Assembly (NCBI RefSeq): GCF_024346355.1
Contig: NZ_JAGQCU010000006.1
Span: forward strand, 87,716-151,715
Origin: Cyanobium sp. ATX 6A2
Lineage (GTDB): Bacteria > Cyanobacteriota > Cyanobacteriia > PCC-6307 > Cyanobiaceae
Reading direction: 5' to 3'
DNA: 64,000 nucleotides
The notes below the pieces were generated by a model that saw only the letters and a program-made list of their open reading frames with translations, had not been told where the DNA came from and ran no database searches. Positions 18,242-26,757 of the stretch are shown here, in pieces. Each line of letters begins with the position of its first letter. Position 1 is the stretch's first letter. Position numbers and translations under genes: made by a program.

Positions 18242-19494
18242 TCAGGCCTTCGGGGATAGAGCACGCCAGTGGCCGGGCGGCTGCTGCCCCCTCCCCCGCC
18301 GCCGCCACCTCCTCCGCCAGCGGCCTGCAGCTGCCTGCGGTAGAGGGGGTTCTGGAGCACACCAGCGGCGCCGAGCACATCAACGTCGAACTCGTGCAGA
18401 CCCTCAATCGTCGCGCCGCTGATCGTGAAGATCTCCGGCTGCTCCGCATACGGGGCACGGAACAGATCGAGGGGCTCACCCACTGGTGTTTCATGCCATG
18501 CCATTAACGGCTCCTCAAGAGGAAACCAGCCCGGTGGCACCACCACCGAGGCCGGCTCTGGTGCCTCGTACCAAAGATCCCAGCCGTGAACAGGAAACGT
18601 CGCAGTGGATCTGCCCACCAGTTGATACAGGCCGCTCGGCAGCTCAGGCAGCACAAACCGCCTGCGGTGGCCGCCGTATTGATCGACATAGCCAACCCAG
18701 AACGGCTCCGGCAGCAGCGTCAACGGCCAACGGCTGTAGAGCGGAGAGATTGTGTTCAAGACATTGGCGCTGAACCCAAAGCGGAGGTAGCCGGGGTGCA
18801 TCAGGTAGTTGCAGGCTCCCAGCTCCGTCGACTGGAGCTGGTCGAACAGGGTGAGAACCGCAGGATTGACAGTCACGACTCCATTGCGAACGGAGGAGGA
18901 CTGGACGCTGCTGTTGCCGCGCTGCATCCGATGCGACACCCAGGCCTGCAGCGCCTCGCTCCAATGCACCAGCACGATGAGCACCTCCGCCGTTTGGTAG
19001 ATGCACAGCAGGAAGAATTCAGCGCCCGGATCGTCCTCGGCAATGATCCGAATGTCGGTATCAACCGATGGGCCGTAGTTGAGATGCAGCGTCATGTTCT
19101 GCCCCCAATGCTGCAGACAGGCATTCGTGTTGCCAGTGCTCACAGACCCATAGCCACCATTGCTGGTGTCGTTGGTGTAGTCACTCCAGAAGCGCGCGAA
19201 GTAACGGCCCGATGAGAAGCGATTGGGCTCTGCCGTGATGTTGTGGAAACCAAAGACCTGGGCTGAATCCGGGTGGCCGAGCTTCCACACGAAGCCATGG
19301 CGCAGCCCATCCGTGGAGCTGCTGTGATCGCGGATCACCTCGATCTGGTGCTGCTCCTTGCCCGGGTTGGTATTCACCGCAGCGGCCCAGGCCGCAAAGC
19401 GTTGATCGAGCATGAAGCCAGCCGAATCAGGCGCGTTCGTGCACCAGTCCCACTCGAGCAGAGGCCATCCCCGGGTGCACTGAACGCGGGTCAT
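18238..19494 (-). CDS. Phage-like appendage protein with poly-Gly hinge
   Basis: The 418-residue protein aligns with the 17075 gene over EVIRDHSSSTDGL, GHPDSAQVFGFH, NDTSNGGYGS and AEFFLLCIYQ, and ends with about ten glycines, SSRP, GVLYPRR. The ATG at 19494 overlaps the stop of the 19491 gene, and the frame overlaps the 17075 gene by four bases, so they are cotranscribed. Probable tail or fibre component by position; no named family. Confidence 0.6.
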   Translation of the reverse strand: MTRVQCTRGWPLLEWDWCTNAPDSAGFMLDQRFAAWAAAVNTNPGKEQHQIEVIRDHSSSTDGLRHGFVWKLGHPDSAQVFGFHNITAEPNRFSSGRYFARFWSDYTNDTSNGGYGSVSTGNTNACLQHWGQNMTLHLNYGPSVDTDIRIIAEDDPGAEFFLLCIYQTAEVLIVLVHWSEALQAWVSHRMQRGNSSVQSSSVRNGVVTVNPAVLTLFDQLQSTELGACNYLMHPGYLRFGFSANVLNTISPLYSRWPLTLLPEPFWVGYVDQYGGHRRRFVLPELPSGLYQLVGRSTATFPVHGWDLWYEAPEPASVVVPPGWFPLEEPLMAWHETPVGEPLDLFRAPYAEQPEIFTISGATIEGLHEFDVDVLGAAGVLQNPLYRRQLQAAGGGGGGGGGGGSSRPATGVLYPRRPD

Positions 19495-20384
19495 GGCAGC
19501 GCCGGAGAACCGTCCCTGTAGCGGAGGGCCAGGCCGGTGTTGCTCACCAGCACCCACTCGGCGCCATCCGCCGTGCGCAGCACCACGCCCACGTTGTAGG
19601 TGCGGGTGTAGCTGGCAAGCGGCAGCGGCGGCAGCAGCGGGAGGATCACGCGGGGGCTCAGCAGCGCCGGGTCCGTGCTGTGAACGGCGTTCAGCACCCA
19701 GTGCGGGCGCGGCAGCAGGGCGTGCAGCGTGCCGCCGCTGTAGCGGTAGAGCTGCATCGCCGTGCGCCACTGCTGGATCGAGGCCGCCCAGCCAATGAAC
19801 AGGCAGATCTCCCGCAGGTGGGCGGAGTGATCGCTGCCCGCGAACAGATCACTGCAGAGGGTCCAGTGCCCGGTGTTCGCATCCTTGGCGATGTAGAGCA
19901 CCATCCCGCGGCCGCGGGTGTCGGTGCTGCGGTTGAAGCAGAAGCAGAAGAACTCCTGGCCCGGATCCAGGCTCCAGCCCGCATAGGCGATCACCGGCAG
20001 GGAGCTGTAGAAGCGGGCGGTGCGGAACTGGTTGAGCGGCCCGTCAACCAGGCCGTGGGGGGCGCCGTAGCCGGCTTCTGGATCCCAGGTGCTGGCCAGG
20101 CCCACCGCCTGGCGGATGGTCTGGGCCGAGAGGGAGGTGAGCCACTGGAGCATGAACTGCAGCGGGGCACCCTCGACCTCCACATCGAGGGTGGCGCGGA
20201 TCGTCCAGCCGATCACTCCCTCCTGCGCGTCCGGGGCCACCACCACCTCGAGCAGCTGCTGGGGGTTCTGGAGATTGGCCGCCGCCATCCAGGTGAGCAG
20301 GTGGCCGTGCACCTCCATCAGCAGGGGGTAGAGGGGATCGCCCAGATCGCCCCGGCGGCTCAGGTCGCGGAAGGTGATCGCCAT
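19491..20384 (-). CDS. Phage-like appendage protein, third paralogue
   Basis: This 297-residue protein repeats the layout of its two leftward neighbours: PGQEFFCFCFNRSTD corresponds to TEFLLLRHH and AEFFLLCIYQ, preceded by WDPEAGYGAPHGL. It lacks the Gly hinge and the SSRP tail. It overlaps both neighbours by 1-4 bases. A triplicated gene in a virion cluster suggests receptor-binding diversification. Confidence 0.55.
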   Translation of the reverse strand: MAITFRDLSRRGDLGDPLYPLLMEVHGHLLTWMAAANLQNPQQLLEVVVAPDAQEGVIGWTIRATLDVEVEGAPLQFMLQWLTSLSAQTIRQAVGLASTWDPEAGYGAPHGLVDGPLNQFRTARFYSSLPVIAYAGWSLDPGQEFFCFCFNRSTDTRGRGMVLYIAKDANTGHWTLCSDLFAGSDHSAHLREICLFIGWAASIQQWRTAMQLYRYSGGTLHALLPRPHWVLNAVHSTDPALLSPRVILPLLPPLPLASYTRTYNVGVVLRTADGAEWVLVSNTGLALRYRDGSPALP

Positions 20385-20794
20385 CAGGCCGCCAGCACCA
20401 GGGCATCGACGCTCAAAGAGGCCTCGGCCGGCACCGCGAGCGTGGTTCTCAGCAGTGCCAGCAGCAGGGGGCTGGGGACCAGCTCAGCGCTGGCCCAGCT
20501 GATCCCTGGCGGCAACAGCAGCTGGGGCACTCCTGCGGTGAACAGCAGATCGGCCACCACCCCGGAGCTGGGCTGCGGGTCCTGCTCCATCGGCCGGCCG
20601 GCATCCAGCAGCCGGGCCGCATCCGAGACGTAGAAGCTCAGCCAGCCCGGCACGCTGCAGGCCACCTCCAGCAGCAGCCCGGCGCTGCCCAGGGCAGTGA
20701 ACTGCAGGGGAGTCACCGCCGGCCCGGCCGCCACGGTTGCTGTCAGCTGCTGCTGCCGGCGAGCGCTGGCCGTCCTCTCAACCCACATCGCCAT
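20384..20794 (-). CDS. Phage-like structural protein of unknown function
   Basis: The 136-residue protein is beta-rich and mildly hydrophobic ([35 protein letters not shown]). It overlaps the 19491 gene by one base and is separated from the collagen-like gene by ten. No family is recognised; virion association is inferred from context. Confidence 0.5.
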   Translation of the reverse strand: MAMWVERTASARRQQQLTATVAAGPAVTPLQFTALGSAGLLLEVACSVPGWLSFYVSDAARLLDAGRPMEQDPQPSSGVVADLLFTAGVPQLLLPPGISWASAELVPSPLLLALLRTTLAVPAEASLSVDALVLAA

Positions 20795-20804
20795 CAGCTG
20801 GGCC

Positions 20805-21869
20805 TCAAGGGATCACAGCCACCCGGCGGATCGCACGGGTCGGCCTGGAGACGTTCTTGTTGCCGGCCAACAGCATCCCGTTGTCGAAGAACACACCGCG
20901 GATCTGGGTCGCCGTCGGGGCCTGCGTGGAGCTGGCGTAGGTGGCAGCATCAAAGGCCTGCACCTGGCCATCGCGGAAGGCGAGAACGCTGGTCTGGCTG
21001 GGGTTGGAGTCAAAGAACCCTCCAGCGCCGTATTCACCAGCAGGCGGAACCATGTGGGGGTTCACGCCATCACCCGGCTCCTCGGAGTTGAAGGCCTCGC
21101 TCGCATCGCCGGGCTTGAACTGGCGGTAGAGCGCGATGAGCTCGTAGCGCGACGGCACGTACCAGTCGTCGTAGCCGCCGATCGCCAGCCCCCGCGCCCA
21201 GGCCGCTGCCGGGTAGAGGGCAGCGCCGGCCGCCAGCGCGGCCTCGGTATTGGTGAAGCCGTCGAACTCGCTGGCGTAGCCGCTGCCAGCGGTGTTGGTG
21301 GTGCGCCAGACCAGGGACGTTTGGCCGCCAGACTTCGGCGCCACGACCAGTGCATGGGTCGCGATGCCGTCGGCGCTGTCAGACCACAGGCCGGCGTAGA
21401 AGCCGCCCTCAAACGCGCCACCGAGTGCCGGCAGATCGCCGATCGGGATCCCAGCAGGCGCCTCGCCCAGGGAGTACACATCGCCCGTCGCCATGTCGAG
21501 GTACAGGTCGCCGGGAAGTGAGCCCTCGATCACGGCAGGCGGAGCACCGGTGCCGACGAACCAGCCGGTGCCACGCGGGCCCGCTCCGCCAGCCGGGCCA
21601 GGCGGCCCCTGGATCGAGCCGCCCTCCACCCAGGCAGTGGTGGCGGCATCCCAGACGTAGAGCTTGTCGTTCTCGTCCGCGACGATGTAGGAGTCGCCCT
21701 GCTGCTGGCCAGAAGCAGGCAGGTCGGCAAAGGTCGGCACGGAGCCGTGGAAAACCAGGCCCATCCCGGCTGGACCAGCTGGGCCCGGTGGCCCGTCCGC
21801 GCCGGGGCCGCCGGGAGGCCCCGGGAGGCCCTGGGGTCCACGGATCGATCCGGTGTTGGTCCAGCTCAT
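20805..21869 (-). CDS. Collagen-like fibre protein with a C-terminal ligand-binding-like domain
   Basis: The 354-residue protein starts with a Gly-X-Y stretch ([20 protein letters not shown]) that should form a trimeric collagen helix, then [15 protein letters not shown] as in phage fibre linkers, a second short collagen piece, and a C-terminal domain with [21 protein letters not shown], which resembles the DUF1566 / Legionella-type surface domain. Such proteins are typical phage tail or head fibres. The ATG at 21869 is preferred; a TGGYAANAG box lies 33 bases before a start here. Confidence 0.75.
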   Translation of the reverse strand: MSWTNTGSIRGPQGLPGPPGGPGADGPPGPAGPAGMGLVFHGSVPTFADLPASGQQQGDSYIVADENDKLYVWDAATTAWVEGGSIQGPPGPAGGAGPRGTGWFVGTGAPPAVIEGSLPGDLYLDMATGDVYSLGEAPAGIPIGDLPALGGAFEGGFYAGLWSDSADGIATHALVVAPKSGGQTSLVWRTTNTAGSGYASEFDGFTNTEAALAAGAALYPAAAWARGLAIGGYDDWYVPSRYELIALYRQFKPGDASEAFNSEEPGDGVNPHMVPPAGEYGAGGFFDSNPSQTSVLAFRDGQVQAFDAATYASSTQAPTATQIRGVFFDNGMLLAGNKNVSRPTRAIRRVAVIP

Positions 21870-21892
21870 CAGCACAAGGGGCCGCTCTGATC

Positions 21893-21902
21893 CCTATTGC
21901 CA
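21893..21902 (-). promoter_or_regulatory. TGGYAANAG box before the collagen-like gene
   Basis: On the minus strand it reads TGGCAATAGG, starting 33 bases before the ATG at 21869. It is one of eight matching sites in the phage-like module. Confidence 0.5.
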
Positions 21903-21966
21903 TTGATGATTTGGGAACCCCACCAGCACGGGCCTGACCCGCCTGTTGCTGTTGAGCGCCCACAGC

Positions 21967-22698
21967 TCAGGGCAGGGCTGCAGCCCGCATCCTCACGGAA
22001 TTGGGTGCCCAGTTGGCAATGCGCTGGTTCGCCGAGAAGTCCCATGGATTCGGGGCCGGGTCCGCGAACGCCACCGTGCGGCGCAGCACCGTGAAGTAGT
22101 TGGCGGCGTTGCTGCCATTGCAGCCGAGGTTCACCGCCGAGGAGAGATTGAGAGCGCGCAGAGTGGCAGTGGAGCTATGGCGCACCCCAAGCCAGTACTG
22201 CCGCCCGCTGTCAAACGTGAAATCAAGCCCCTCGAACTTGTAGCCAACCGTCGCAGAGGAGAGCGGCAGCGACTCAAACAGCAGTTCGTCAGGCCAGCCC
22301 TCGTCGGTGGAGCCATAGATCACCAGCTTGAGTTCTGAGCCATTGACCGCCGTGCTCACCGAGACACCGATCTCGTCAATCCGCAGCGGTTGGGAGGTGT
22401 AATAAGGTGCCAGGTTGATCTCATTGGCGACACCGGCTCGCGTTGCATTTGCTGTGCCGTGAAAGGCGTTGTCGTAATACTCGCCGGCGATCACGCCACC
22501 AGCATTGGGACTGGCGAAGTTCGAGATAGCGCTGATGCGTCGATTGAGGTCGCTCCGGTTGCCTCGGGCCGCAACAACCTCGGCCTCCAGCTGATCGAAA
22601 CTGGCCTGCGGCACACCGCCACCCTCGCCAGCAGGCCCGGGCGGCCCGGGTGGGCCCATCGGCCCTTTGATCGAGTGCCCCAGGGGCCACCAGCCCAT
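21967..22698 (-). CDS. Short collagen-like fibre protein
   Basis: The 243-residue protein has a short Gly-X-Y segment (GPMGPPGPPGPAG) and a helical linker (SFDQLEAEVVAARGNRSDLNRR), then a C-terminal beta domain with VNGSELKLVIYGSTDEGWP and GRQYWLGVRHSSTATL. It resembles the carbohydrate-facing tips of fibres. It stands in the capsid-appendage run and has its own upstream box at 22722. Confidence 0.65.
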   Translation of the reverse strand: MGWWPLGHSIKGPMGPPGPPGPAGEGGGVPQASFDQLEAEVVAARGNRSDLNRRISAISNFASPNAGGVIAGEYYDNAFHGTANATRAGVANEINLAPYYTSQPLRIDEIGVSVSTAVNGSELKLVIYGSTDEGWPDELLFESLPLSSATVGYKFEGLDFTFDSGRQYWLGVRHSSTATLRALNLSSAVNLGCNGSNAANYFTVLRRTVAFADPAPNPWDFSANQRIANWAPNSVRMRAAALP

Positions 22699-22721
22699 GC
22701 CCAGCCCTTCCCCATCTGCTG

Positions 22722-22731
22722 GCTGTTACCA
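22722..22731 (-). promoter_or_regulatory. TGGYAANAG box before the 21967 gene
   Basis: The minus strand reads TGGTAACAGC, starting 33 bases before the ATG at 22698. Here it is part of a palindrome GCTGG-N6-CCAGC, a form also present at 30850 and, imperfectly, at 23550, so a dimeric protein may bind. Confidence 0.5.
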
Positions 22732-22748
22732 GCAGCAGGGGGGGCTGC

Positions 22749-23528
22749 TCAGCCCACCAGCTCGTAGACGCTGCCGCTGAGGCGGTCCAGATAGAAGTCG
22801 CCCGGTGCCGGCGGCGGTTGGGCGGCGGCCTGCCATTCCGGCGTCGGCGCGCCATCGCCGCCGTACCAGCGCACGCCGCGGCTGGCGGCACCGGAGCCGT
22901 GCATCACCGTCAGCGCCGGCTGGCCGTCCACCGGGCTGGGCAACAACGCCAGGCCGCCCTCAGGGTGGAGGCGCAGCTGCCACTGCTCGTTGCGGCTGCC
23001 ATCGAAGGCGTTGCCGATCAGGCCCGCACCAGGCACCAGGGCCATGCCAGGCCCCACCGACGGCGCATCCTGCCCAGGCCTCGGCGCCATCACCGGCAGC
23101 GGGCAGCCAAACAGGGCCACCTCGAGGCTGGCCACCAGCAGCCCCACCTGGACCGTGGCGATCATGTCCTCGGGGAAGGGATACAGATGCCGGGGTTCGG
23201 GCACGCGTGGATCGAATGGCGACCACGGCACCGTCTCGCTGCTGCCATCGCCCCAGGTGATCTGGATCGGCTGGGGCGGCAGCGATCGCGGGTTGATCGT
23301 CAGCACCACACCACGGCTCAGCGCCGGCTCGTCCCAGCGCCGTGGTGACGGCATCCAGTACAGCTCCAGGTCGAGCTGGGGCACCGGTGCCTCCCGAAAG
23401 CCAAGCGCCAGCCAGCGCGGCACCTCATGGGGCACGACCCAGTCACCACGGCCCGGGCAACCCACAGGGGGAAGCACGCGCACCCGATCGCCGTACTGCT
23501 GCGCGCCCGGGGCCAGGGGGTAGGGCAT
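22749..23528 (-). CDS. Phage-like structural protein of unknown function
   Basis: This 259-residue protein starts MPYPLAPGAQQYG at 23528 and contains IQITWGDGSSETVPWSPFDPRV, which looks like a PKD-type beta-sandwich repeat, and a C-terminal PAPGDFYLDRLSGSVYEL that recurs in fibre linkers (compare [15 protein letters not shown] in the collagen-like gene). I infer a fibre or baseplate protein. Confidence 0.55.
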   Translation of the reverse strand: MPYPLAPGAQQYGDRVRVLPPVGCPGRGDWVVPHEVPRWLALGFREAPVPQLDLELYWMPSPRRWDEPALSRGVVLTINPRSLPPQPIQITWGDGSSETVPWSPFDPRVPEPRHLYPFPEDMIATVQVGLLVASLEVALFGCPLPVMAPRPGQDAPSVGPGMALVPGAGLIGNAFDGSRNEQWQLRLHPEGGLALLPSPVDGQPALTVMHGSGAASRGVRWYGGDGAPTPEWQAAAQPPPAPGDFYLDRLSGSVYELVG

Positions 23529-23549
23529 CAGCAACACTCCGCGCTACTG

Positions 23550-23559
23550 GCCTTTGCCA
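23550..23559 (-). promoter_or_regulatory. TGGYAANAG-like box before the 22749 gene
   Basis: The minus strand reads TGGCAAAGGC, starting 31 bases before the ATG at 23528; one base differs from the other boxes. It sits right after a terminator, so it starts a new transcription unit. Confidence 0.45.
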
Positions 23560-23569
23560 GCGGCCATGC

Positions 23570-23609
23570 AAAAGCGCCAGCCACAGGCCGAAAGACCCAA
23601 GGCTGGCGC
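23570..23609 (-). terminator. Rho-independent terminator
   Basis: On the minus strand GCGCCAGCC (23609-23601) pairs with GGCTGGCGC (23582-23574) over a loop of 18 bases and is followed by TTTT. It ends the capsid/HeH transcript and separates it from the fibre genes. Confidence 0.7.
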
Positions 23610-23630
23610 TCGGCAAACAAGCGGCAGGGA

Positions 23631-24134
23631 TCAGATCTGGAGATCAGGGACCACAGCCTGATCGGCACCACCAGGGTCAAGCACCTCAGCGTCCAGGGCG
23701 GCCTCGCCATCGACCACAGCAGCAGCGGAGGAGCCGTCCGGTTCAGCAGGGCCACCCAATGCGGCCGCTTCCAGGGCTTCTGCCTGCAGGGCCTCGACCT
23801 CCCGCAGCAACCCATCCTTGTTCTTCCTGCCGTCGAGCTTGACCCCGAAGTGCAGCTCGGCCGCCTCCAGGATCTCGGGCTTGGTCAGGCCCTCAAAGTC
23901 GAGCACATCAACCACGGCCCCATCACCTGCAGCCTCATCGGCAGCAGGCAGGAGTTCGGAACCATCCACTCCGAGATATGGCGGCTGGTCCTCCTCCTCC
24001 AGCTCCCTCACCGGCGGGTGCACCGTCCAGCCCAGAGTCCGCCAGCCATCGGCATGGACCGGATACACCACCCGATCCGTTTCGCCCCCCTTGGAGATCC
24101 GCAGCATCCCACTCGGAACCACAATCGCGCTCAT
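23631..24134 (-). CDS. HeH/LEM-domain phage protein
   Basis: The 167-residue acidic protein has a HeH/LEM-like helix-extended loop-helix (FEGLTKPEILEAAELHFGVK, then DGRKNKDGLLREVEAL). Such domains occur in phage head-associated proteins near capsid genes. The tail is Ala/Asp-rich and low in complexity. It is two genes downstream of the capsid and ends just before the terminator. Confidence 0.6.
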   Translation of the reverse strand: MSAIVVPSGMLRISKGGETDRVVYPVHADGWRTLGWTVHPPVRELEEEDQPPYLGVDGSELLPAADEAAGDGAVVDVLDFEGLTKPEILEAAELHFGVKLDGRKNKDGLLREVEALQAEALEAAALGGPAEPDGSSAAAVVDGEAALDAEVLDPGGADQAVVPDLQI

Positions 24135-24152
24135 GGGTTACTCCGTTCAGGA

Positions 24153-24572
24153 TCAGTAGGTGAGGCCGACGTAAGCGCCAGCCGGGGCACCAGGAACCTC
24201 CGGCACCAGCACCCGCGCATAGACCATGCAGTGCGGGTTCACGTTCAGCGCATCAGGAGCAGCCACCTGCAGCAGCGAGCCGCTGATCGGCGCCTCCACA
24301 TGGCCGCCGGCGGCCGGGATCGCCACCTCGGCCGCCGGCACCCAGGTGCCCATGGTGCCGTCCTTCAGTTCCGGCGCCACCTCCAGGGTGAAGGTCACAG
24401 CAGCGCTGTGACCCGGGTGCGACGCCGTGAAGGTGAACACATCCGCCGCATCCAGCGGCGTGCTCAGTTTCACGGTGGTGCCAGCAGCAATCACCCGCTC
24501 CTCCTGGTCCGTGGCGGTGTAATTGATCCACCCCAGCAAGGTGGTGGTGGCGTCAAGAAGTCGGTTGGCCAT
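24153..24572 (-). CDS. Phage structural protein, capsid neighbour
   Basis: This 139-residue protein is all-beta in appearance (VFTFTASHPGHSAAVTFTLEV, VAIPAAGGHVEAPISGSLL) and lies directly after the capsid gene, where decoration or head-tail joining proteins usually sit. No family is recognised. ATG at 24572 is preferred over 24578. Confidence 0.5.
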   Translation of the reverse strand: MANRLLDATTTLLGWINYTATDQEERVIAAGTTVKLSTPLDAADVFTFTASHPGHSAAVTFTLEVAPELKDGTMGTWVPAAEVAIPAAGGHVEAPISGSLLQVAAPDALNVNPHCMVYARVLVPEVPGAPAGAYVGLTY

Positions 24573-24620
24573 GGTCATGTCCTCAGCAGAAAGGTGGTCA
24601 GAAATGGCGGTCAGCCCGCC

Positions 24621-25520
24621 TCAGTTCACGGCCGGGCCGATGTTGAACAGCCGCCCCACAGAGCGGTCATGGCAGACGGCAAAGCCCACGTACCAATCCA
24701 CCCGGGTGCGGAACACCGGGGCGTCCTGCACTTCGCCGAAGTCCCGCACCGAGATGCCGTAGCGGTTCTCGAACGGGCCCTGCAGGCCCGTCACCATCTC
24801 GTCGCCCATGGCGCAGACGTAGAAGCTGGTCGTGCTGCCGGCCTCCCCGAACCCGAGTACCGGGTAGCCGTTGGCGTCCTCATCCAGCACCAGGATCTCG
24901 GTGTCCTCGAACCAGTGCCGGCCGTCGATCACCTGATACAGATCACCGCCGGCCTCACGGCTGGCGTGGCTGATCTGGCGCCGGCCGGGCTTGCTGGTGA
25001 TCAGCACCTTCTCGCCGCCGTTGGCGTTCACCGAATCCACCAACTGCTCCAGCCGGGTGAGGTTGACGGTGCCGCCGCCGTTGTCGATGGTCTGCGGGCC
25101 GCCGGGCTCCAGCCGCTTGCTCAGACCATCGAAGGCACGCGGGTCAAAGCTCGCGTCGCCGTTGATGATCGCCGCCTCCAGCGTCAGCCGCATCGAGCGC
25201 ACCTTCTGCTCGGTCTGGCTGGCTCTGGCCTCCGGGCCGTTGAGGTCCACGATCGAGCGGTCCACATCGAGATCGCCACCGAACAGGTGCACGAACTCGG
25301 TGTCGTTCTTGATCGCGCCCACGCTCCGGCGGTAGCCCTCGTTCACCGCCCGGAAACCGACGCGGGGGAGCTTGACCTCCTTGGCGAACTTCAGGGCACC
25401 ACCGGCGAGGTTGCGGAACGGCAGCCGGCTCAGCAGTTGACCCTCAGCGAAGGTCTTGGTGACAGCGAGCCGATCCACCCGCGTCTCGTGCTTCATCGCC
25501 TCGATCAGGGTCAGGCCCAT
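24621..25520 (-). CDS. HK97-fold major capsid protein
   Basis: The 299-residue protein matches the pattern of a phage major capsid family: an N-terminal helix (LTLIEAMKHETRVDRLAV), LLSRLPFRNLAGGALKFAKEVKLPRVGFRAVNEGY, GGDLDVDRSIVDLNG, LEAAIINGDASFDPRAFDGL, and the late LQGPFENRYGISVRDFGEV...PVFRTRVDWYVGFAVCHDRSV. HK97-fold subunits build icosahedral capsids. No portal, protease or terminase lies next to it, which is unusual. The ATG at 25520 is preceded by a TGGYAANAG box at 25558. Confidence 0.8.
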   Translation of the reverse strand: MGLTLIEAMKHETRVDRLAVTKTFAEGQLLSRLPFRNLAGGALKFAKEVKLPRVGFRAVNEGYRRSVGAIKNDTEFVHLFGGDLDVDRSIVDLNGPEARASQTEQKVRSMRLTLEAAIINGDASFDPRAFDGLSKRLEPGGPQTIDNGGGTVNLTRLEQLVDSVNANGGEKVLITSKPGRRQISHASREAGGDLYQVIDGRHWFEDTEILVLDEDANGYPVLGFGEAGSTTSFYVCAMGDEMVTGLQGPFENRYGISVRDFGEVQDAPVFRTRVDWYVGFAVCHDRSVGRLFNIGPAVN

Positions 25521-25557
25521 GCTCACTCCAGGGGCTACAGCCCCAGCAACGTCACCA

Positions 25558-25567
25558 GCTATTGCCA
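25558..25567 (-). promoter_or_regulatory. TGGYAANAG box before the capsid gene
   Basis: The minus strand reads TGGCAATAGC followed by TGGTGACG, starting 47 bases before the capsid ATG. The same extended form (TGGCAAGAGCTGGTGAC) recurs on the plus strand at 30850. A related TGGTAACAG lies on the plus strand at about 25587. Confidence 0.55.
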
Positions 25568-25628
25568 GCACGGCTGAGCGGGGGACTGGTAACAGACCTG
25601 AAAGGGGCTGGCGGCGGCCTTCCTCACG

Positions 25629-25725
25629 GTCTGCGGCGGCGCAAGGGCTGCGCAAGTCGGCTCGCTGCGCTCCCCGACCCTTGCCCTCGCCGCAGCGGCG
25701 TTCGGCGTCCGTCGCTGCGCCGTCC
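25629..25725 (+). promoter_or_regulatory. Double-hairpin leader, copy B
   Basis: CTGCGGCG (25631-25638) pairs with CGCCGCAG (25688-25695), and GCAAGGG (25641-25647) with CCCTTGC (25678-25684). The outer arm differs in sequence from copies A and C but is still paired, so the pairing is covarying. A GGCGTCC-loop-CGCC hairpin follows, then ATG at 25726. Confidence 0.65.
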
Positions 25726-26274
25726 ATGGCACCGCACACACTGCTCATCGATCGAGGGGAGGCCCACTGCGGTGGCGTCCACCTCGCCTGGCCCCGCATC
25801 AAGCGCGTCATCGCCCACCAGTGGGAGCTGGGCCGGCCTGAGATGGCCTGGCTCTGTTTCTGCCCTCCAGAAGCCGTGCGCATCAGCAGGGTGGGGCCCA
25901 TTCATCTGGCCCATGGCGGCGAGTGGGCACGCTGCCGTGAGCTCGAATCCCTCTGCTGGGATCTGCCCCCACTGCAGGGCACGCTGAGGATCCGGGGCAA
26001 GGCCATCGCGCTCAGGCCCGATTTCGAGCGGCCGGGTCGCTGGCGGGCCCTCACGGAACGGGAGGCGATCAATGCTGAGCGGGTGCTGCCGGCCTATGCG
26101 CCGGTGCTCACCCAGCCATGCAGTGATCGCTGGAGTGGGCTGCTGCGGGAGATCAGTGGCGAGCCCCTGATGCGCATCGGGCATGCCAGCCAGGCAGGGC
26201 GCGAGCGGATCCTGCTGGATTACGCACAGCGGCGAGCCGAGGCCAGGCGCGCCATCGAGGCGGCAGTCGCCTGA
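25726..26274 (+). CDS. Hypothetical protein behind a hairpin leader
   Basis: The 182-residue protein begins MAPHTLLIDRGEAHCGGVHLAWPRIKRVIAH. It has no clear membrane segment and no family I recognise; ERPGRWRALTEREAINAERVLPAY and a C-terminal helix (RILLDYAQRRAEARRAIEAAVA) suggest a folded, helical protein. It is the first rightward gene after the capsid cluster. Confidence 0.55.
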   Translation: MAPHTLLIDRGEAHCGGVHLAWPRIKRVIAHQWELGRPEMAWLCFCPPEAVRISRVGPIHLAHGGEWARCRELESLCWDLPPLQGTLRIRGKAIALRPDFERPGRWRALTEREAINAERVLPAYAPVLTQPCSDRWSGLLREISGEPLMRIGHASQAGRERILLDYAQRRAEARRAIEAAVA

Positions 26275-26369
26275 GGGCTGCCGGGGGGGCTGCGGCCAGC
26301 GCCGCAGCCCCCTTCCCATCCGACAGGGTTTTGCAGAGGGGATTGGCGCCAGGCAGGCCGCTGCAGCGT

Positions 26370-26456
26370 GCGGGGTGGCCTCAAGGGCTGACGCGAGCGG
26401 CTGCGCCGCCCTTGACCCCACCCCGCGATCCGCTGGCGTCCTTCCCGTCGCCGGCC
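26370..26456 (+). promoter_or_regulatory. Double-hairpin leader, copy C
   Basis: GCGGGGTGG (26370-26378) pairs perfectly with CCACCCCGC (26418-26426), and TCAAGGGC (26381-26388) with GCCCTTGA (26408-26415), with a CC/CC internal loop. Compared with copy A the G-C pair flanking AAGGG has become T-A on both sides. GGCGTCC-loop-CGCC follows and ATG is at 26457. Confidence 0.7.
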
Positions 26457-26654
26457 ATGGCCTCCACTTTCCGCATCCGCTCCCTCTCCCGCCACAGCTC
26501 CGAGTCGCTGGAGCGGCTCAGCTTCTGCTGCCGCACCGCCCTGGTTCCCCTGCCGCGCCTGGCGGCGCTGGCCGAGGAGCTGCTGCTCGAGCGGCAGCTG
26601 CTCAATCCACCCTCCTGCCCGGCCTGGATCCGGCCCGAGCAGCTGCCCTTCTGA
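26457..26654 (+). CDS. Small basic/helical protein
   Basis: A 65-residue protein (MASTFRIRSLSRHSSESLER...) directly follows hairpin leader C. It has one amphipathic helix region (LAALAEELLLERQLL) and no family I recognise. The leader, which precedes other genes in the same relation, is the main support. Confidence 0.5.
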   Translation: MASTFRIRSLSRHSSESLERLSFCCRTALVPLPRLAALAEELLLERQLLNPPSCPAWIRPEQLPF

Positions 26655-26727
26655 AGCTTGCAAGCCTCAGCGGCCCGGCTCTGCCGGGCCAGGCGGCTCC
26701 CAATCGACAGGCCTTGTGCGCGCCTGC

Positions 26728-26737
26728 TGGCAAGAGG
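26728..26737 (+). promoter_or_regulatory. TGGYAANAG box before the L,D-transpeptidase gene
   Basis: TGGCAAGAGG begins 30 bases before the ATG at 26758, the same distance as at 23550 and 30850 on either strand. Confidence 0.5.
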
Positions 26738-26757
26738 GAGCAGCAGCCACAGAGCCC

